Virus record (IMG/VR): IMGVR_UViG_3300037558_001396
Coordinates: 1-26,203 of that record
Origin: a virus
Length of the DNA: 26,203 bases
Strand: one strand, 5' to 3'
Made by a program: the position numbers and the translations under genes
Notes under the pieces: generated by a model
Database searches by the model: none
The model's input: the letters and a program-made list of their open reading frames with translations, nothing else
What the model was told of the DNA's origin: nothing
Part shown: one piece after another, positions 1-6,823 of the stretch
How positions within the stretch are numbered: position 1 is the stretch's first letter
How the letters are laid out: each line of letters starts with the position of its first letter

Positions 1-32
1 TCACCAAAGCAAGAGCGCTTGCAAAGGCACTC

Positions 33-449
33 ATGGACGAGCATAAATTGACCGGGTGGCGGCTACACTTTGACGACGCACGCCGCCGCTTCGGACGTTG
101 CGCTTATCGAGCAAAGCAAATCAACTTGTCGCGCGTACTGGTCAAGTTGAACAGTGAGGAAAAAGTACGCGATACGATATTGCACGAAATTGCACACGCG
201 CTTGCCGGCCCCGGTGTGGGCCACGGGCAAAAGTGGAAAGTCGCGGCAATGTCGGTTGGGTGTAACCCGCAACGTTGTTACGGCGACGACGTGGTGACAC
301 CAACAGCAACCTTTACAGGCACATGCCCGGGTTGCGGTCGAACGGTCGAAAGACACAGACGAAGCAAAATTGCTTGTGGCGAATGTTGCCGAAAACACAA
401 CGGCGGCCGCTACGACAAAAAGTTTGTGTTTAAGTGGAAAAGAAATTGA
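33..449 (+). CDS. SprT-like zinc metallopeptidase (5' end may lie upstream of window)
   Basis: The 138-residue product carries the HExxH zinc protease signature HEIAH at residues 51-55. A GHG follows at 63-65 whose His64 is a likely third zinc ligand. A C-terminal zinc ribbon uses Cys98/Cys101 and Cys115/Cys118. This HEIAH plus zinc-ribbon layout is typical of SprT/Spartan-like proteins, which in eukaryotes cleave DNA-protein crosslinks; the phage role is unknown. The reading frame stays open upstream of the ATG to the window edge, and the upstream codons (ALAKAL) look like a continuing helix, so the true start may lie outside. The next gene starts 2 nt after its stop. Confidence 0.8.
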   Translation: MDEHKLTGWRLHFDDARRRFGRCAYRAKQINLSRVLVKLNSEEKVRDTILHEIAHALAGPGVGHGQKWKVAAMSVGCNPQRCYGDDVVTPTATFTGTCPGCGRTVERHRRSKIACGECCRKHNGGRYDKKFVFKWKRN

Positions 450-451
450 CC

Positions 452-628
452 ATGAGCAATTACATTATCAAGGTCAGTATGTATGACCCGTACCCGAAAG
501 AGTGGGAAGTGCGGGCCAACGCTTCGAGCGTGCATACCGCAATTGCAAGAGCGCTTAAGGAATTGCGGCAAGGACCACTCAAAAAGAAGCGCATTAAAGA
601 GATTACTATTAAGGCAACAAAAATATGA
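452..628 (+). CDS. Small hypothetical protein
   Basis: A 58-residue basic protein of unknown function. I chose the ATGAGC start at 452 over the in-frame ATG at 434. It falls just after the upstream stop and matches the ATGAGC start used by about a dozen genes here. The pattern is an N-terminal beta strand (YIIKVSMYD), a helix and a Lys-rich C-terminus ending in a strand. Its stop overlaps the next start as ATGA, which implies translational coupling. Confidence 0.6.
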   Translation: MSNYIIKVSMYDPYPKEWEVRANASSVHTAIARALKELRQGPLKKKRIKEITIKATKI

Positions 629-783
629 AGTCACAAATTATCGACGTACTAGGGTTTGCCGCGAGCATATACATTTTCGGCTTACTCTTTGTACTTCTTA
701 TGGTGGCCACCGGCTACCAAGGCGGCGACATGCTCACCGAGCATTACCGGGGCGTGTTGCAAAGCATTATAAGTTTATTCTAA
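625..783 (+). CDS. Small single-pass membrane protein
   Basis: A 52-residue product starting within the ATGA overlap with the previous gene. Residues about 5-30 form one strongly hydrophobic segment rich in Leu, Phe, Val and Ile, followed by a short polar stretch with Gly-Gly-Asp and a C-terminal amphipathic tail. One transmembrane helix is the only supported prediction. A holin-like or superinfection role is conceivable but unsupported. Confidence 0.55.
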   Translation: MKSQIIDVLGFAASIYIFGLLFVLLMVATGYQGGDMLTEHYRGVLQSIISLF

Positions 784-790
784 AGCGAGC

Positions 791-1012
791 ATGACAAAAA
801 CAATCGAGCAAACATTATCAGCATGTTGCGACGCGCCGCTTATCGGTGACACTCAATGCGAAGCATGCGGCGGTGACGGCCGCGAAGTATGCGAGTATTG
901 CGGTGGGGTCGACGGCGAGCATGAGGACGTAACAACAATGGAACAGGTGTACCCGGGTGAGCCGCACATGGCCGACATTGGGACCGCACCTTGTCCGGCA
1001 ACCGTGGAATAA
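791..1012 (+). CDS. Cys-rich zinc-ribbon mini-protein
   Basis: This 73-residue acidic protein has successive Cys pairs (ACCDAP, CEACGG, CEYCGG). The CxxCxG-type knuckles resemble those of the DnaJ zinc-finger region, but there is no J domain. It is one of several tiny zinc-binding proteins in the same gene run. A structural zinc site is well supported by the Cys spacing; partner and role are unknown. Confidence 0.6.
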   Translation: MTKTIEQTLSACCDAPLIGDTQCEACGGDGREVCEYCGGVDGEHEDVTTMEQVYPGEPHMADIGTAPCPATVE

Positions 1013-1018
1013 AAAATT

Positions 1019-1222
1019 ATGAGCAAAACACAAAACTTCAATTACAAAGGAATGTTAAAAGACCTTGTGACCGCCGGCTTTGGTGGGGTCCGTACCTCGT
1101 CACTTAAAGGTCGGTCGATTGCAGAGGTAGCAAATTGCGACCATATATGCAAAAGCGATTGTCGCCGTGACGGGTGCGACGCGCACGGGTGTGTATGTGG
1201 TGGCGAGTGGCATAACGAATAA
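1019..1222 (+). CDS. Small Cys-rich hypothetical protein
   Basis: A 67-residue protein with ATGAGC start and A-rich upstream sequence. The C-terminal half holds seven closely spaced Cys plus His residues (CDHICKSDC, then CDAHGCVCGG), suggesting a compact metal-binding knob. The N-terminal half is a basic helix. No family is recognised. Confidence 0.55.
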   Translation: MSKTQNFNYKGMLKDLVTAGFGGVRTSSLKGRSIAEVANCDHICKSDCRRDGCDAHGCVCGGEWHNE

Positions 1223-1228
1223 AAAAAC

Positions 1229-1438
1229 ATGAGCAAAAAAACAAGAAACTGTAAAGAGTGTGGGTCACAAACATACTACACAAACGAGGACGGCACGCCG
1301 AGTGATACATGCCAAAATTGCACGCTTTTCCTAAACTTCTTTTGGACGACGATTGCGGCAATGAACATGCACGTACCAATCACCGGCAAACGTCGAAAGA
1401 TAACAATACTCGAGTATAAGTTGGAAAGAGTAGATTAA
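1229..1438 (+). CDS. Small zinc-ribbon protein
   Basis: A 69-residue product with an N-terminal four-Cys ribbon: CKEC at about residues 8-11 and CQNC at about 28-31. A hydrophobic stretch (LFLNFFWTTIAAM) and a basic C-terminal tail follow. It starts at ATGAGC after a poly-A tract, 6 nt past the previous stop. Probably a minor nucleic-acid or protein-binding factor; no specific function can be given. Confidence 0.55.
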   Translation: MSKKTRNCKECGSQTYYTNEDGTPSDTCQNCTLFLNFFWTTIAAMNMHVPITGKRRKITILEYKLERVD

Positions 1439-1445
1439 AAACACC

Positions 1446-2108
1446 ATGAGCAAAACATACAACCCCGGAAAAATTAAACCAATGGTGCAAGTAGTAGCCG
1501 GGATACTTGAAAACGACCCGAGCTTACACCAAGACCACGACCGGTTGTTGGCAACCGTGTACGTCAACATACCGGAGTTGAAGGACAAAGCACGGTGCGC
1601 CAATTGTAGTGCCTCAATGGTCCAGTACGAGTACAAAATTGACGTATTGGACGTGGCATTGGTAATTGGCATGGCACAAGAGGCAAAACGACGCGTGAGC
1701 GACGGTATGAGCTTCACAGAGGCCAACAAGGTGCATGTGCCAACGCTCGACGTTAGCGACGCCGTGCGGCACCGCACAACAAAATGCTCGAAGCTCGGGC
1801 TTATAGCAAAGTACCGAGAACAGGGCAAGCAATTAAAAGGTACGTGGGTAATTACAAAGCGGGGCTTCGAGGCCTTGAAAGGTAAAGAGGTACCCACTGG
1901 CACAATCGTTTGGCGCGGCAATATAATTGACCGCCCGGACACAACAACCACGTTTGAGAGTGTACGCACGTCGTATACTCGACGTGTGGCAGATTATGAA
2001 CGCAAGCACCGGAAGGCACCGAAAGACGACCACCGCGACGCAATGGGAACATACAACCCTTTGGAGTGGGTAGACTTTGCCGGCTACCATGACGGCGACT
2101 TGTTTTAA
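1446..2108 (+). CDS. Hypothetical protein with winged-helix-like segment
   Basis: This 220-residue protein is the largest in the first cluster. It contains a CANC Cys pair near residue 51 and a helical centre. Around residues 110-140 the pattern 'SKLGLIAKY...GTWVITKRGFEAL' resembles the recognition helix and wing of a winged-helix DNA-binding domain. That reading is inference from pattern only. The tail (MGTYNPLEWVDFAGYHDGDLF-like) is acidic and aromatic. It could be a phage regulator or replication accessory factor. Confidence 0.55.
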   Translation: MSKTYNPGKIKPMVQVVAGILENDPSLHQDHDRLLATVYVNIPELKDKARCANCSASMVQYEYKIDVLDVALVIGMAQEAKRRVSDGMSFTEANKVHVPTLDVSDAVRHRTTKCSKLGLIAKYREQGKQLKGTWVITKRGFEALKGKEVPTGTIVWRGNIIDRPDTTTTFESVRTSYTRRVADYERKHRKAPKDDHRDAMGTYNPLEWVDFAGYHDGDLF

Positions 2109-2121
2109 CCATTAAAAGAAA

Positions 2122-2628
2122 ATGAACATGACACCAAACGAAGTACAAAAAGTAACAGCACAGCAAAAGCGAGCAAAGAAGTTGGCCTATTGGTTGCTTC
2201 TTTACCTTATCGTTGTGACGGTGGCGGTTGTTTGGTTGGGTACAAAAGTGTTTTTTGCACCCGAGCCAACATGTAGCCCTACAATTACACCTACCGAGGA
2301 ACCGCAAGCCATAGAGGAAACACAGCAAACAATTGCGAGTTGGTACGATTACGAGCTTGACGGTATACCTTGGAGTTTGGACCATGCGACGGCCGCAAGC
2401 CGAGAGTTTGAGCGCGGCACACTTGTTGAGGTTACAAACATTGAAAACGGAAAGACGGTTGAAGTGCTTATTAACGATTACGGACCCGACGAAAGCGTAC
2501 ACCCGGACCGTGCGCTTGACTTGAGCAGTTATGCTTTTAAGCAGATTGGAAACATAGAACACGGCTTGGTAACGGTCGAGTACCGAGCTATTGGAAAAGG
2601 CGAGTATTACCCACTGGCTCAAAATTAA
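2122..2628 (+). CDS. Membrane-anchored RlpA-like double-psi beta-barrel protein
   Basis: The 168-residue product has a cytoplasmic basic N-terminus, a transmembrane helix at about residues 21-44, a Pro/Thr/Glu-rich stalk at about 48-70 and a C-terminal RlpA-like barrel. RlpA hallmarks are visible: IASWYDYELDG, then GTLVEVTNIENGKTVEV, then NDYGP, then RALDLSSYAF with the conserved Asp. RlpA proteins are septal lytic transglycosylases acting on denuded peptidoglycan. Here the domain would face the cell wall. It could help lysis or alter the wall during infection. No other endolysin candidate is visible in this window. Confidence 0.7.
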   Translation: MNMTPNEVQKVTAQQKRAKKLAYWLLLYLIVVTVAVVWLGTKVFFAPEPTCSPTITPTEEPQAIEETQQTIASWYDYELDGIPWSLDHATAASREFERGTLVEVTNIENGKTVEVLINDYGPDESVHPDRALDLSSYAFKQIGNIEHGLVTVEYRAIGKGEYYPLAQN

Positions 2629-2630
2629 CC

Positions 2631-2753
2631 ATGTTTGGAAAACTACTTTGCCTTATAGGTTGGCACAAGTGGTCGCTTACCACACCATTTGACCGGAATA
2701 CACCAATGCACGTATGCGCTCGGTGTAACCGGCCGGACCGGGTGAGTTGGTAG
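2631..2753 (+). CDS. Tiny CxxC zinc-binding protein (DUF1660-like)
   Basis: A 40-residue product beginning 2 nt after the RlpA-like gene. It has the pattern LLCLIGWHKW followed by CARCNRPD, matching small phage proteins of the DUF1660 style (CxxGHKW then CxRC). Two Cys/His pairs probably bind one zinc. It ends at TAG just before a promoter region. Confidence 0.5.
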   Translation: MFGKLLCLIGWHKWSLTTPFDRNTPMHVCARCNRPDRVSW

Positions 2754-2762
2754 TTATCCACA
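2754..2762 (+). promoter_or_regulatory. DnaA-box-like 9-mer upstream of promoter
   Basis: The sequence TTATCCACA matches the strict bacterial DnaA box. It lies immediately after the previous gene and 8 nt upstream of the -35 element. A single box is weak evidence for an origin. It may be an operator read by host DnaA or may be chance. Confidence 0.3.
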
Positions 2763-2769
2763 TTGATTA

Positions 2770-2798
2770 TTGAGTATAAAAGATTTATAGAGTATAAT
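2770..2798 (+). promoter_or_regulatory. Sigma70-type promoter, leaderless spacing
   Basis: TTGAGT (2770-2775) and TATAAT (2793-2798) are separated by 17 nt. Counting 12 nt from the first base of the -10 box places the transcription start at about 2805, one base before the ATG at 2806. The mRNA would therefore have essentially no 5' leader. It should drive the recombination block from 2806 on. Confidence 0.75.
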
Positions 2799-2805
2799 TA
2801 CAAAC

Positions 2806-3243
2806 ATGAGTACGAAAGCAAAAGAAAACGGAAGGAAAGCCGAGATTGCCGTAAAAGAGCAATTGTGGCGCAATGGGTACTCGGTCAAAGACGTGGCCCG
2901 GGTAGCGGACTACGATTTATTAGTTAATGACCACATAAAGGTCGAGGTCAAAAGTGCCGAGTACAAGCAGTTGAAAAAGGGGCTTGTTTGGGATATTCAG
3001 CAAGTACGAATTAAACCAAACGGGGCCGACATATTGGCCATAGTGCTTACGACGCCACTAAACGACACAATGATTTTGTACACCAAATGGAGTGCGAACG
3101 TCATTAAAGCGTTTGATAACGGCGGCGTAATGTACGGTGACAAGATAAAAAACGGCAATCGCGTTGTATGCGACTTGAGGTTGACGCCGGATACCCTCAA
3201 GAATTGTTTTACCCAAAGCCCGGCACAGGTATTAAAAAATTAA
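2806..3243 (+). CDS. PD-(D/E)XK nuclease, Holliday-junction-resolvase-like fold
   Basis: This 145-residue protein shows the nuclease core. It has an N-terminal helix with GRKAEIAVKE (Glu13), then DYDLLV (Asp37), then VEVKS with Glu47-x-Lys49, ordered and spaced as in archaeal-type Holliday resolvases and small restriction-like endonucleases. It is first in the operon that also encodes a probable annealing protein and a RecB-like nuclease, which fits a role in recombination or repair of phage DNA. The exact substrate cannot be read from sequence. Confidence 0.7.
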   Translation: MSTKAKENGRKAEIAVKEQLWRNGYSVKDVARVADYDLLVNDHIKVEVKSAEYKQLKKGLVWDIQQVRIKPNGADILAIVLTTPLNDTMILYTKWSANVIKAFDNGGVMYGDKIKNGNRVVCDLRLTPDTLKNCFTQSPAQVLKN

Positions 3244-3259
3244 AGAGCAAATAAAAAAC

Positions 3260-3697
3260 ATGAGCAAAGTAAAAACATTAGAAAAGTACACGGCCGCTAT
3301 GCTTGCCGTTGCGGAATACCGCAAAAAGCATGCAAAGTTTTTTGACGAATACGACGTGCTACGCCTAGCAGTAACAGACGCCGAGGCCGCACTTAAAGAG
3401 GACGTCAAAGACAACTTAAAAATGAACGTAGCAAACGAGCATGTCCGGGTGACGTACTCACCGGCATTTAGCAAGGGCTACAACGTTAAAACGATACTCG
3501 AGAAAGTATCACCGGCAGTTAAAAAGAAACTGTACGACCTCAAAGCAATTGTTGTTGAGGAAAAGGCCGACAAAAAGAAAATCGAGGAAGCCGTAGAGCA
3601 AGGCATTATCCCGGTTGACGTGAAGCAAGCGGCCTTCGAGGAAAAGGAACTTGCACCACGCGTCACCATTAAAGAAGTTGACCATGAGCAAGAGTAA
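3260..3697 (+). CDS. Hypothetical protein, recombination operon
   Basis: A 145-residue, highly charged, mostly helical protein. Helices rich in Lys, Glu and Ala at about residues 5-55 and 95-115 suggest a coiled coil. The middle (NEHVRVTYSPAFSKGYN) looks like a beta hairpin. The next gene starts 14 nt inside its 3' end. Position and helical content recall Gam-like or Gp157-like accessory proteins, but I see no diagnostic motif. Confidence 0.55.
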   Translation: MSKVKTLEKYTAAMLAVAEYRKKHAKFFDEYDVLRLAVTDAEAALKEDVKDNLKMNVANEHVRVTYSPAFSKGYNVKTILEKVSPAVKKKLYDLKAIVVEEKADKKKIEEAVEQGIIPVDVKQAAFEEKELAPRVTIKEVDHEQE

Positions 3698-4478
3698 AAA
3701 AACAACAAAAAAGAAAAAGACCACGCGCAAAAAGAAGGCGTCCGGGTTGGTGAAAATCACTAGCCCGGTAAAGAAGGACGCCCAATTTTTCGTGGCAAGT
3801 GAGTTGGCCGACGACCGCCTTATTGGCCAAGAGCTTTTGGGGCAGACGTCAAAAGGCCTAGTGTACGAGTACGAAAACAAAGACGGCGACAAAATACAAG
3901 GCCTATCGTACCTTGGTGTACGTGAAGCGGTCCGGGTAATTAACCGGGACCGAAAGAGTGGCCACATTATACAAGTGAGTGACAAGCCGCCGATTATTCA
4001 ACGCGACGTCACAATGTATGGCCAAGAGGGTGTCGAGGTACAAGTGTACGCAATTGACATTGAAGGCGGGGGCGGACTATGGGGCATGAAGTTTGAACCA
4101 TGGCAACGCATTGTCGACGGAAACGGAAGCACAGAGTACAACCGGTTTGCACTTGAAACAGCTTTGTCAAAGGCACAGCGCAACGCAATGTTTGGGCTAT
4201 TGCCGGCACACTTGGTTGAGGACGTCATTAAGAAGTTTGCGAAGGACAAAGAGCAAGTCGTTAAGCTCGACGCACCAAAGGAAACAACGCGTGCGGTTAA
4301 AGCAAAGAAAACGGCAGACGATAAACTATACCGGGCGACACTCGACCGTGTAGGAAAAATAAGCGACAATAAAGTTGGACTTGAGCAAACACTTGAGAAG
4401 GTCGACAAAATGCCACTCAATGCACGACAGCGTGCGACAGTAAGGCGCAAAATTACTGGATACCTTAAAAAGCTATGA
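3684..4478 (+). CDS. Probable single-strand annealing / recombination protein
   Basis: The 264-residue product starts at the ATGAGC overlapping the preceding gene by 14 nt, rather than at an in-frame ATG 33 nt earlier. A Lys-rich N-terminal tail (residues 1-20) precedes a globular domain. Its end, FALETALSKAQRNAMFGLLP, resembles the closing helix of Rad52/ERF-type annealing proteins and related phage recombinases. A helical, basic C-terminal segment follows. The overlapping ATGA with a RecB-like nuclease gene supports a Red-type exonuclease/annealase pair. The family assignment is inference. Confidence 0.45.
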   Translation: MSKSKKTTKKKKTTRKKKASGLVKITSPVKKDAQFFVASELADDRLIGQELLGQTSKGLVYEYENKDGDKIQGLSYLGVREAVRVINRDRKSGHIIQVSDKPPIIQRDVTMYGQEGVEVQVYAIDIEGGGGLWGMKFEPWQRIVDGNGSTEYNRFALETALSKAQRNAMFGLLPAHLVEDVIKKFAKDKEQVVKLDAPKETTRAVKAKKTADDKLYRATLDRVGKISDNKVGLEQTLEKVDKMPLNARQRATVRRKITGYLKKL

Positions 4479-5131
4479 GCAAATTAGAAATGCCACTACC
4501 CTATCTTTCCAAGTCAGCTTTCGAGTTGTACGAGAAAGACCCCATGGAGTATTACGAGCAATACTTTGTGGCGAGGGTGTACGAGGAAAGCGAAGCAATG
4601 ACCCTTGGTACCATATTTCAAGAGGCATGGTGCGACCCAAAGTACAATTACAAAAAAGCATTGAAGGAAGCCGGGTTTAATTCAGACAAGGCACGCGCAA
4701 TTGAAAATGCGCTTAATCACCCGGCAACAATAAAGCTACCAAAAAAGAAAACAGAAAAGAGCGTTACCGTGCAAGGACGAGGGCTTAGATACCCGGTACT
4801 CGCACAGTTTGACGGCCTCGACCCGGACATTAACCTGATTGTCGAAAACAAGTTTGGTGCCGTGTGGACGCAAGACCGTGTAAACAGTAGCGTTTATTAC
4901 GACAAGGACCGTAAGCAACGAAAGGACCGACAATTGACGTGGTACACGCTCGTATACTGGATAAAGTACCGGAAGTTTCCGAAGTTTCTTTTGCAGAGCT
5001 TCAACGGACGCAACGGGATACCAAACAAGTTTTGGGTAAAGAAGTATGCGGCAGACCTCGACATGTTGGTTGCAGACATTAACAATATGGTCACACGGGT
5101 ACAATCCGGTGACTTTGAAAAATACGAGTAA
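4475..5131 (+). CDS. RecB/Cas4-like PD-(D/E)XK exonuclease
   Basis: The 218-residue protein begins with the RecB-family N-terminal motif (YLSKSAFELYEKDPMEYY), then TLGTIFQEAW. The catalytic core has Asp113 (FDGLDP) and Glu124-x-Lys126 (IVENKFG), followed by the QLxxY motif at Gln153-Tyr157. This order is that of lambda-exonuclease/RecB-type nucleases. Translation is coupled by ATGA to the putative annealing protein. It would resect double-strand ends for recombination or replication of phage DNA. Confidence 0.75.
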   Translation: MSKLEMPLPYLSKSAFELYEKDPMEYYEQYFVARVYEESEAMTLGTIFQEAWCDPKYNYKKALKEAGFNSDKARAIENALNHPATIKLPKKKTEKSVTVQGRGLRYPVLAQFDGLDPDINLIVENKFGAVWTQDRVNSSVYYDKDRKQRKDRQLTWYTLVYWIKYRKFPKFLLQSFNGRNGIPNKFWVKKYAADLDMLVADINNMVTRVQSGDFEKYE

Positions 5132-5133
5132 TT

Positions 5134-5457
5134 ATGGCAAAGAAAAACGACGAGCAAAAAATTGAGCGATACCCAAAGGCATTGCTCGAGGAAAAATACC
5201 AACACGAAAACCCGGGCATACCGTACGAGGATTGGAAGGAAAAGCACGGATACATTGAGGACGGAATAGAGTACCCGGAAAACAAACGGCTTAAGGTTAT
5301 GAAGGAAAGAGCCAACGAGCTTTACAAGGACATGACCCACGCCATTAAAGACGGTGAGGACGCCGGCCTACGCTTTCACAAATACTCGAAGGCATACGCC
5401 GAGTGCTTAAAAGAAATTGAAATTGAGGCACAAATGCCCAACTTCGGTGAGCGATAA
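5134..5457 (+). CDS. Hypothetical charged protein
   Basis: A 107-residue hydrophilic protein rich in Glu and Lys, starting 2 nt after the exonuclease stop. The N-terminal half contains Pro- and Tyr-containing loops (NPGIPYEDWKEKHGY). The C-terminal half is one or two amphipathic helices. No known domain is recognised. Close linkage suggests a role with the recombination genes. Confidence 0.55.
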   Translation: MAKKNDEQKIERYPKALLEEKYQHENPGIPYEDWKEKHGYIEDGIEYPENKRLKVMKERANELYKDMTHAIKDGEDAGLRFHKYSKAYAECLKEIEIEAQMPNFGER

Positions 5458-5466
5458 AAAAACATT

Positions 5467-5970
5467 ATGAGCATATTTCAAGATTACGAAAAAAAGCGGG
5501 CAAAGCTACTTGAGAAATTGGAAACCCCGGACAGCTTCGAGAAAGGCGACAAGACCGTAGGTAAGGTGTACGCGTACGCCCGCGAGATATACCAAAGAAG
5601 CAATACCAATGATGTTAACTGGCTATTGCGTCGAGGTATGGAGTTGTCGACGTTAGCCGGTGTACTTGACGGCAAAGCAACGTCGGCATGGGGCGAGTAC
5701 CGGACCGCCGAAATGGCATACAAAAGTTTGCGCGACGGTTTGGTGCTTGCCGGTAAAAGCGAGCATGACACAGTGACAGCGGCCAAGGCGGCCGCGTATA
5801 GGTCGACACAAGACGCGGAAGTTGACGCATTACGCCTCGAGCAAAGAGCAAAGTACTACGCTTCGGCGGCCGACATGTGCAACCGTATCGTCATGTTTAT
5901 ACAAACAACCGTGCGTTGGCGGGAAAGTGAAATGATACAGACCCGAGTACAAGAGCGCGGACAAGCATAG
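5467..5970 (+). CDS. Hypothetical helical protein
   Basis: A 167-residue protein, almost entirely helical by composition, with an Ala-rich central part and a C-terminal helix carrying aromatic residues (FIQTTVRWRESEM). ATGAGC start after an A-rich gap. No catalytic motif is visible. It ends with TAG, unusual here where TAA predominates. Confidence 0.55.
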   Translation: MSIFQDYEKKRAKLLEKLETPDSFEKGDKTVGKVYAYAREIYQRSNTNDVNWLLRRGMELSTLAGVLDGKATSAWGEYRTAEMAYKSLRDGLVLAGKSEHDTVTAAKAAAYRSTQDAEVDALRLEQRAKYYASAADMCNRIVMFIQTTVRWRESEMIQTRVQERGQA

Positions 5971-5974
5971 CACC

Positions 5975-6091
5975 ATGAAAAAAGTTATAATTACAATTGA
6001 CCCGATTGTTGACGCAGAAAAATTAAGGTGGCTTGAGGACTTTTTGCGCGACAATCAATTGGCTTACTTGGTAAGAGATAAAGACGAATAA
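5975..6091 (+). CDS. Mini-protein, 38 residues
   Basis: This short open frame starts 4 nt after the previous stop with an ACACC-ATG-like context used by neighbours. Its codon choice fits the region. The sequence has a strand (MKKVIITID) and one helix (VDAEKLRWLEDFLRDN). Coding is supported by spacing and composition only. Confidence 0.45.
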   Translation: MKKVIITIDPIVDAEKLRWLEDFLRDNQLAYLVRDKDE

Positions 6092-6096
6092 AAAAC

Positions 6097-6318
6097 ATGA
6101 GCAAAAAATGTAACGAGTGCGGACAATTCAAACTGTACACGCACGCAAAACTAGCAAGAATAATTGGAAGCGTGGCGGCGCCACTTGGGCTTTTCCTCAT
6201 TTGGATACCCATTGTAGGCCTCATGCTTTTGCTTATCGGCATTGCCCTATTCTTTGGGTCATTTGTGCCGGCGGCAAAGAAGCGCCACATTTGCCTTAAC
6301 TGTAACTACAAAGATTAA
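6097..6318 (+). CDS. Membrane protein with zinc ribbon split across two helices
   Basis: In this 73-residue protein an N-terminal CNEC (residues 5-8) and a C-terminal CLNC (about 67-70) flank a long hydrophobic region at about 22-57. That region is long enough for two transmembrane helices with a Pro/Gly turn (IWIPIVG). A hairpin topology would bring the Cys pairs together on one membrane face to form one zinc site. Function is unknown. Confidence 0.6.
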   Translation: MSKKCNECGQFKLYTHAKLARIIGSVAAPLGLFLIWIPIVGLMLLLIGIALFFGSFVPAAKKRHICLNCNYKD

Positions 6319-6320
6319 GT

Positions 6321-6692
6321 ATGCGAGCAATACCCGAAAAAATGAAAAAGGAAATGTTAGAGGACCCGGCATACCACTTTTGTATGCGGAACATGTACTT
6401 TAACGACCACATTTGCCGGGGACGGTTGACGCTCGAGCATGCTTTTATCCACGGTGGCAAACAAATTAACGAAAAGTGGGCGACTATAAGCATTTGTGCT
6501 TGGGCGCATGACGTAGACGAATGGCAAGACGCCGGCAACCTCGAAAAGAAAAAAAATCAGTATGTCGCGCTCATGCGAGCGACGGCCGAGGACTTGGAAA
6601 AATACCCGAAGGCAGATTGGGACCAGTTGCGCAGTTATCTTATTGGCCTTTACGGTGTCCCCAAGATACCCACAAAGTTTGATTTATTCTAA
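6321..6692 (+). CDS. HNH-like zinc-binding phage protein
   Basis: The 123-residue product contains LTLEHAFIHGGKQINEKW followed by ISICAWAHD, with Cys at about 21, 32 and 59. This resembles a widespread phage family with an HNH-type fold (C..C, EHA..GGKQI, C..H). The usual second catalytic His is AHD here, so activity is uncertain and the fold may be only structural. It starts 2 nt after the preceding membrane protein. Confidence 0.5.
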   Translation: MRAIPEKMKKEMLEDPAYHFCMRNMYFNDHICRGRLTLEHAFIHGGKQINEKWATISICAWAHDVDEWQDAGNLEKKKNQYVALMRATAEDLEKYPKADWDQLRSYLIGLYGVPKIPTKFDLF

Positions 6693-6712
6693 CCGCAATG
6701 ACTATGGTACAA

Positions 6713-6741
6713 TTGAAACAATCAAGTTGGAACGGTAAAAT
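6713..6741 (+). promoter_or_regulatory. Strong sigma70-type promoter
   Basis: TTGAAA (6713-6718), a 17-nt spacer and TAAAAT (6736-6741) make a near-consensus promoter. The predicted start is 6748, exactly the first G of a small hairpin. It lies in the 131-nt gap between the HNH-like gene and the gene at 6824. Confidence 0.75.
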
Positions 6742-6747
6742 GGTTAT

Positions 6748-6806
6748 GGGTGGCAACACCCCCCAAAGACCCGGAACCGTGCCAACGGCCGGGCTTTGTT
6801 GGTTTT
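6748..6806 (+). ncRNA. Candidate ~59-nt structured RNA or attenuated leader
   Basis: From the predicted start, the RNA would open with hairpin GGGTG (6748-6752), a GCAA tetraloop of the stable GNRA class, and CACCC (6757-6761). A terminator-like hairpin follows directly, then a T-containing end. There is no open frame on this predicted transcript before 6806. It could be a free small RNA or a leader controlling the gene at 6824. The structure is visible by eye; the RNA itself is inference. Confidence 0.5.
6765..6806 (+). terminator. Terminator-like hairpin
   Basis: AAAG-A-CCCGG (6765-6774) pairs with CCGGG-CTTT (6789-6797), leaving one bulged A. An inner CCGT/ACGG helix (6777-6780 with 6785-6788) extends it. 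The sequence GTTGGTTTT follows. The T tract is broken by GG, so termination may be partial, consistent with attenuation. Confidence 0.55.
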
Positions 6807-6823
6807 AAGAGAGAGAAAAAAAC

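Noticed and set aside
2754-2762. Replication origin based on the DnaA box
   Set aside because: Only one perfect box, with no cluster, no iterons and no adjacent initiator gene.
6698-6808. A 36-codon open frame in the gap after the HNH-like gene
   Set aside because: The promoter at 6713-6741 and both hairpins lie inside it, and its peptide has no recognisable pattern, so an RNA/regulatory reading is better supported.
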